From contig MU006098.1 in the NCBI GenBank assembly GCA_010093705.1, forward strand, positions 758,666 to 822,665: a stretch of DNA of 64,000 nt, read 5' to 3'. Under the pieces are notes generated by a model that was not told where the DNA came from, searched no databases, and saw only the letters and a list, made by a program, of their open reading frames with translations. The DNA comes from Patellaria atrata CBS 101060 (taxonomy: Eukaryota > Ascomycota > Dothideomycetes > Patellariales > Patellariaceae). Position 1 is the first letter of the stretch. Each line of letters opens with the position of its first letter. The position numbers were made by a program, and so were the translations under genes. This document shows positions 59,061-64,000 of this stretch, in pieces.

Positions 59061-61589
59061 TTACACGACCATCTCACCCTCGAATCCGGGGACATTATCC
59101 ACGATCCAAGGTCCTTTTTCCTCCTCTGTCGCATTATGCAGCGCCTCCGCCTTTTTGAGAACCGTAACGTCCAAGTCGGTGATGTAACCATTTCCATCAC
59201 CAAGGGGCATGCGGACTTCATACTCTTGATCGAGCATCATCTCATCCTTCCACAAACGCCTTGGCCCATCGTAGACGCAAAGCACACGTTTCTTCATCTT
59301 CATCTTATCCGTCGCACAACCCCAGCTGACAGGATAATTCTTGCGCTTCTTGCGTCCAGATCCGACGAGAGCGACACCACCTTTGCTGAAGGTGAGTCCT
59401 GCTCGTCGAGCGGTGTTGCCGTTCTTTGTGTTTTTGGTGATGCCACCCCCGATGTGCTGCGCCGCGCCGACACCCCGGGGATGTGCTGATTGTCAACTTG
59501 AGTTGTTGCGGCGCGATTTGAGGGCGCCTTTGCCGGAACGGGCAGACCGAGCGCCGTAGTTTTCATCGTTCGCGTCATCAGCATCAACCTCTTCCTCTTC
59601 CTCCTCCTCATCCTCCTCATATGATGGAGCCGAGTATTCCATGGAAGTCGGTAAGCAGTGCATTTCCAAAGTATCCTTAACACCAGTATCATCAGCTACA
59701 GATGCGAGGAGCTTCTCGTTAATACCCTCCGAGGGCTCTATTTGTTGTACAACGCGGAGTACGCAATCGTCTAGATGCTCGTAGAACTCTTGAGCATTGG
59801 CAAAGGTTACTGAACAAGTGGAGCAAGTACCGGCGGAATTCTGTGGTGTGGTGGTGTAACTCTTCTTGGCGGTCTGAGGTGACTTCTTGCGGCTATTTGG
59901 AGGAGTCTGCTCCACACCGTGGACAGATGTAAGATGGCGCTTGAAGACATCGGCACGGTTGAAGCTCTTCTCTGCGGCGGAGCCAGAGCCAGGGCAGAAC
60001 CCACACACCATCGTACCCTTGTAATGGGTTAAAGTATGTCGGTTCTTGTCGTATTTCCTTGCAAATCCCTTCTGGTGGTACTCACAGGTAACGATCGGGC
60101 ATTTCTCAGGTCGTTCCGTTTGATGGGTTAGCATATGAGCTTTGAGATCTTTGAAAACTCGGCCGCACTCTGGAATGGGGCAAAGACCCTTCTCCTTTGA
60201 TTCCTCATCGAGCTCGTAGCTACCACTCCTTCGGCTGGCTTGAGAGTACTTGGAATGAACGGATGATAAAGATGGTCTCCTTGAACCTTGGTACTGGGGA
60301 TATGGGGCGAATTCAGCAGTGTGAAGATAGGGCGATTGGCTTCCATTCTTGAAATGTCTCGATCCAGAACGGTACTGACTCCTTACTGAGCCCATTGACG
60401 GAGCAGGGGATGGTGGCTGTTCGATATAAGGGAAGTGGGGTGAAGGTGTGGTGCGGATTTCTGGGTATGGAGAAGCTGCGAACGGAATCGGCGAGGGAAA
60501 TGGTTGGATAAGTGTCGGGTCTGGAAGAAACATTAGTCACAAGATTCTTCAATGAAATATGACGCAAGAGAATAGCAGAAAGATCTAGCTACAGAGTGAA
60601 AATACAGGGTAAGGAAACCAACAAGAAATTCCAAGTGGAGAATTGTAGTTTCTACTGCCTTGGTCGGGGAAGGAAATAGATTGACTATTAGGAGATATAG
60701 AGATGACTGATGGTGCAGGAGATGGCGCTGCCGGTGGCCATATTTGATGAGATAACAATGAATTTCTCCGCCGCTTGGTTGTTTCGCTGCCTTCCCATGG
60801 CGCATTTCTCTTTTGCGTGTTATTGAGCTTGACTGGAGGAATAGAAAAAGCCGAAGCTGGAGTACCAGGGGACTTGAATGTAGGAGAAGCACATGGAAGC
60901 TGCACCGATTGTTTTGCTACTTGAGCATCCCAAGGTGAATATGTAGAAGATTGAGAAACTGGACTTTCCGACATGGTTTTCGCAGTCGCTTTTTGTTGCG
61001 ATGAAGGTAATTGAGATGAAGCAACGCCTGATGATGACGAAGAAACTTTTGATGACTCACCGACGCAACCTGGCATCTTATCGGTCGCGACCATGGCCTC
61101 ATATTCAAAGCTCGAGGTAAAACTGTCTTGACTAACAAGACCCGGAGCGAGTCCAAGGCCTTGACCCATGACATTCCAGGAATCATGGTACTGCGGATTC
61201 ATGGAAGGAGACCCCATAGCTGAAGAAGAAGTGCTAGGAATTGAAGCGCCGGATTCTGATGCTGCTGATAGATGAGGAGGATGGATGTCGAAGGAATGAG
61301 AAGCAGAGTTGGCTGGCGATCCGGCGTCGCTGTAAGAATGGTAGCTATTCTTGATACTTTGCGGAATGCCGTCCAAGCTGAAGTTGAACTCCTGTGATCT
61401 TGGGGCGTTGGAGAACGCTTGTATCGATGACTGTGAGTCAAACGTGCTGTAGGTATGGTCAAATGCCGGAACAGCCATGTATGACTGGCTGGAAGTAAAT
61501 GCTTCTTGGTAATTCTCCTGCTGAGGATAGAGATCGAAATCTGCGGTCGGCATGGTAGTCGGTATCGAATATTCGGCGTATGAAACCAT
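59061..61589 (-). CDS. C2H2 zinc-finger transcription factor with an internal TGA (readthrough or unspliced intron)
   Basis: Predicted nuclear DNA-binding regulator. Exon 1 is 61589-60623, exon 2 starts at 60520; the join is in phase. The first half is Ser/Gln-rich and disordered with a KRRR patch. Three C2H2-type fingers follow (CPIPECGRVFKDLKAHMLTH, CPIVTCEYHQKGF...RHTLTH, CGFC...FKRHLTSVH), then a fourth CSTC...HLDDC motif and a Glu run. At codon 665 (59493-59495) the frame meets TGA, yet the same frame stays open for 143 more codons with clear protein character (KMKKRVLCVYDGPRRLW, MLDQEYEVRMPL), ending at 59061. A 99-nt in-frame intron, 59497-59399 (GTTGAC...GAGCAG), would remove the stop and give about 775 aa. 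Without splicing the product is 664 aa. Confidence 0.8.
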
Positions 61590-64000
61590 GTTAAGAGAAA
61601 ATTAATCCTCTACGATGCTTTAGTAAAGAGTAAAATGCGAGGCGCAGCCCCCAAGATATTTAACCAAAAAGTTGTAGCGCGGACTGTGATGCTGATGTTA
61701 TAAACATGGGGTGAAGTACCTCTTGGAATCACACGGGTGGCCTATTTAGCTAGAGATGCTTGGTAAAAGTACAAAGCACACGGTGGGTCAAATCGGAGGT
61801 TCCAGGAAGATCAAGGAAACGTGGTGATGCGGTCAAGATTTGGATCTTCCTTCTCTTTGCTGTTGTTGTCGAAAGGTGAGGTACTAGCGAAAGACCAAGC
61901 TCATAACCCGTGCCTTGAACAACTTGAAGATCGAATTGTTCCCGGAGCTTCTGGTGGTCACAGTAAAGTATGCTGATCAACTCTGGATTTGGGTGGTCTG
62001 AAATTCGGGGGCGAAGTTCGATTATGATATAAGAATATCTCGACGGCCCCCAGATGCGCAGCAAGTGTGAACGACTGGCACCACGGTCCACGGACCCTTG
62101 TATTGCCCTATGGGGTCGCGAGACAGCACGGCCATAGTCTGGCACGAGAAAGGCGCGAGAGGAGGAGAAAGCATTGACGCTAAAGGTGACCGAACTGTAG
62201 CAGACGGTGAATCCGCGCTAGGAAATTAAGAGAGACAGTATTGCTTTGCTTTGACGAGTTAACGAGTTGGGTGCCGCCGAAGTTTGGCAAGCAGATGTAC
62301 CTCCGCCTCTTTCGCCTGCTCCGGCTGCGCAGAAGGGCAGAAGTCTACCAGATTTTGCGGTGTGTCGCCAGACTCGCCAGAGGCCACTCTAAGCCCCCAA
62401 TCTGCGCAGCTGCAGCGCTAGTCCCTCACTGGTTTCCCCCACCTGCACAAGCACCTGCAGGTAGATACGTCGACGAGTGGGACGCTTGGGTAGAGAGGAC
62501 GAATTTCGAGCATCTGTGCCATCTCTGGGCCCAAGGAACCTTGCCTATCCAATTGATGGTCCTTGGTCCAAGGGGGTTGACCACCGAGACCACCCCCCAA
62601 GAAGCCTCCCTTGACCTCAATTTGACCCCTGTTCTGCAACTTCTGCCACTTCTCTCTAGGCGGCCCGCTTGTGTAGATCCCTGGCACTCCTCCCAAATAC
62701 GACATCGGCCGGCCCTTTCGTTTCATTAACGTGGACACTCCCCTCGCCAGATCGGGGAGAAATAAGCGGACGTGGCTCTTTCGGTGGCTTTTTTGGGAGA
62801 AGAGAGTTCTTGAAGATGCAATCACCGCCAACCACAAGCCTTCAATCTTGAGGATCGTGCTTCGGGTAGAAACACTTTCACTCTTTAGTCGTGGGACTCT
62901 CCCGTCAATGGAATACAGCCAAGAGAGGTTTAACCATACTCTCGGACACCACATGAGGTTCTGATTGGATTGGCCGCCGGCACACTGTGAGCACTGTCGC
63001 TCATGTCCGGGGCATGGGCATTATTCCACTACTGGCCTTTAGGGGATCTGTCTGTGGAGGGGTAGCCGGTAGCGAAACAGGTACAGTACAAAGAAAATGC
63101 ACATTTGACTGATTTGAGTAACTACCGGTAGTATCCGTAGCATCGTAGGTTTTACTGAACCCCCCCAATAGCTAGGCGAAATGATAAGTAAGATGTTGTG
63201 TGCCTAAGGCAAAACCAATCAGTGATCTTAACCGCTTCTCCGTATGGGTTGTTGATAGGGGTCGGGCCGAAATTCGTCACAGCTTGCACCTCAAACGATC
63301 CGTTTCGTAGCGGAGGGGGGTTTGTGCTCAGTCTGGCAGATGGTGCGTTGGACAGACTGGCGGGAGAATCATCAAGATCGTTCAGTCCGAGGGTTCTGAG
63401 TGGCCGTGATGCAGAATTTTGCCAGTCTCTCTCTTGATTGTATCTGTAGCTTGGCGCTCTCACTTATTAGTCTTCCATTCACGAGCGAATTAGTCCAAGT
63501 GTTAGCAAAGGCGGTGGAATGTAGGGTACCAAGACTTATGGAATTTTCTCTAACCCCTGGATGGAACCCTCATATCACCAAATTTACCTCATTTAGACTG
63601 AAGCCAAACCCTTTTGAGCGTACCGTTGCAGCATGCAAGCCTTAACCATGCGGCTTTGCAACGCACCGCCTCTGTTGTCACCGACTCGACTTTTCTCTTC
63701 CTTTTTTGCACATGATGCAGTGGAGGGATGTTAAATGTGTCTTTCATTCTATCCCTTTCTCCACCGACTGTCGTCACCGATTCCTCATAACAGTGATTTC
63801 AACGTGTGCTCATGTCCATGTCGTTATTGTTAGAGTCCAGTATCCTTCACCGTACAAAGGCTCGCACCGAAGTTAGGCTCCTGCAAGGGGTTTCACAACA
63901 CCATACACCCTCAATGAAAGGTCTATTAGATGCTTTTATTTTTGCAATTGCTCCAATCGATAGATGATACGTTGGATGCATGTTGATATAACCACCCGCG
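61590..64000. other. promoter of the zinc-finger gene and unassigned sequence
   Basis: The 5' flank of the zinc-finger gene plus 2 kb with no secure gene. On the minus strand, about 63205-63445, one frame (GLNDLDDSPASLSNAPSARL...FGPTPINNPYGEAVK, interrupted here) looks like an exon, bounded by a CTACAG acceptor-like and a GTTAAG donor-like site, but I cannot attach other exons. The long frame at 62418-62954 looks non-coding. Confidence 0.4.

Noticed and set aside
58914-59489. 191-codon plus-strand frame opposite the zinc-finger gene's 3' part
   Set aside because: The minus strand carries the protein-like sequence here; the plus frame is its shadow.
62418-62954. 178-codon minus-strand frame
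   Set aside because: No recognisable motif; it lies in the upstream region of the zinc-finger gene and overlaps equally long frames on the other strand.

Overview
The window is a piece of a filamentous ascomycete (Pezizomycotina) nuclear genome; a Leotiomycete is my best guess. The evidence is short spliceosomal introns (about 45-100 nt) with GT-AG ends and CTNAC-like branch sites, fungal-type iterative polyketide synthase architecture, TTAGGG-type telomere motifs, kexin-processed secreted proteins and BTB-family expansions. The genus is not proven by anything I can see. I checked the proposed exon joins by hand: reading phase is kept across every join of the multi-exon genes listed as CDS.

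Layout. (A) 0.5-15.9 kb is a secondary-metabolite cluster: a 10-exon highly reducing polyketide synthase on the minus strand (KS-AT-DH-cMT-ER-KR-ACP, about 2638 aa, no releasing domain), then on the plus strand a short-chain dehydrogenase, a flavin monooxygenase and a stand-alone enoyl reductase. The PKS's own ER domain lacks the NADPH-binding glycine motif, so the stand-alone reductase probably supplies enoyl reduction in trans. (B) 16-22 kb holds a decayed BTB/POZ gene, a small acidic nuclear protein and an intact BTB/POZ gene. (C) 23-31 kb is core housekeeping: pantothenate kinase, a telobox-Myb telomere-binding protein of the Tbf1/TRF type, and a Gdt1-type Golgi cation transporter. The divergent promoter of the last two carries TTAGGG repeats, the expected target of the first. 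(D) A secreted heme peroxidase lies at 32.7-33.9 kb, followed by about 7 kb of gene-poor DNA with broken coding remnants.

(E) 40.9-44.6 kb is the most unusual object: a secreted mucin-like protein whose gene I resolve into 25 exons. All 24 introns are in phase 1, two exons are 9 nt long, and nine consecutive 27-nt exons sit in an about 80-bp exon+intron tandem repeat. Three introns there appear to be GC-AG. The protein's Thr-rich stalk is thus encoded as a tandem array of exon-intron units. (F) 45.4-47.9 kb has a divergent SDR / kappa-class GST pair. (G) 50-53.7 kb has a Myb-like regulator and an Ap4A phosphorylase. (H) 53.7-59 kb is gene-poor, with one short tandem repeat and a degraded coding remnant. 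(I) 59.0-61.6 kb has a C2H2 zinc-finger regulator with an in-frame TGA followed by 143 more apparently real codons, which is either a retained 99-nt intron or a true interruption. The last 2.4 kb shows no secure gene.
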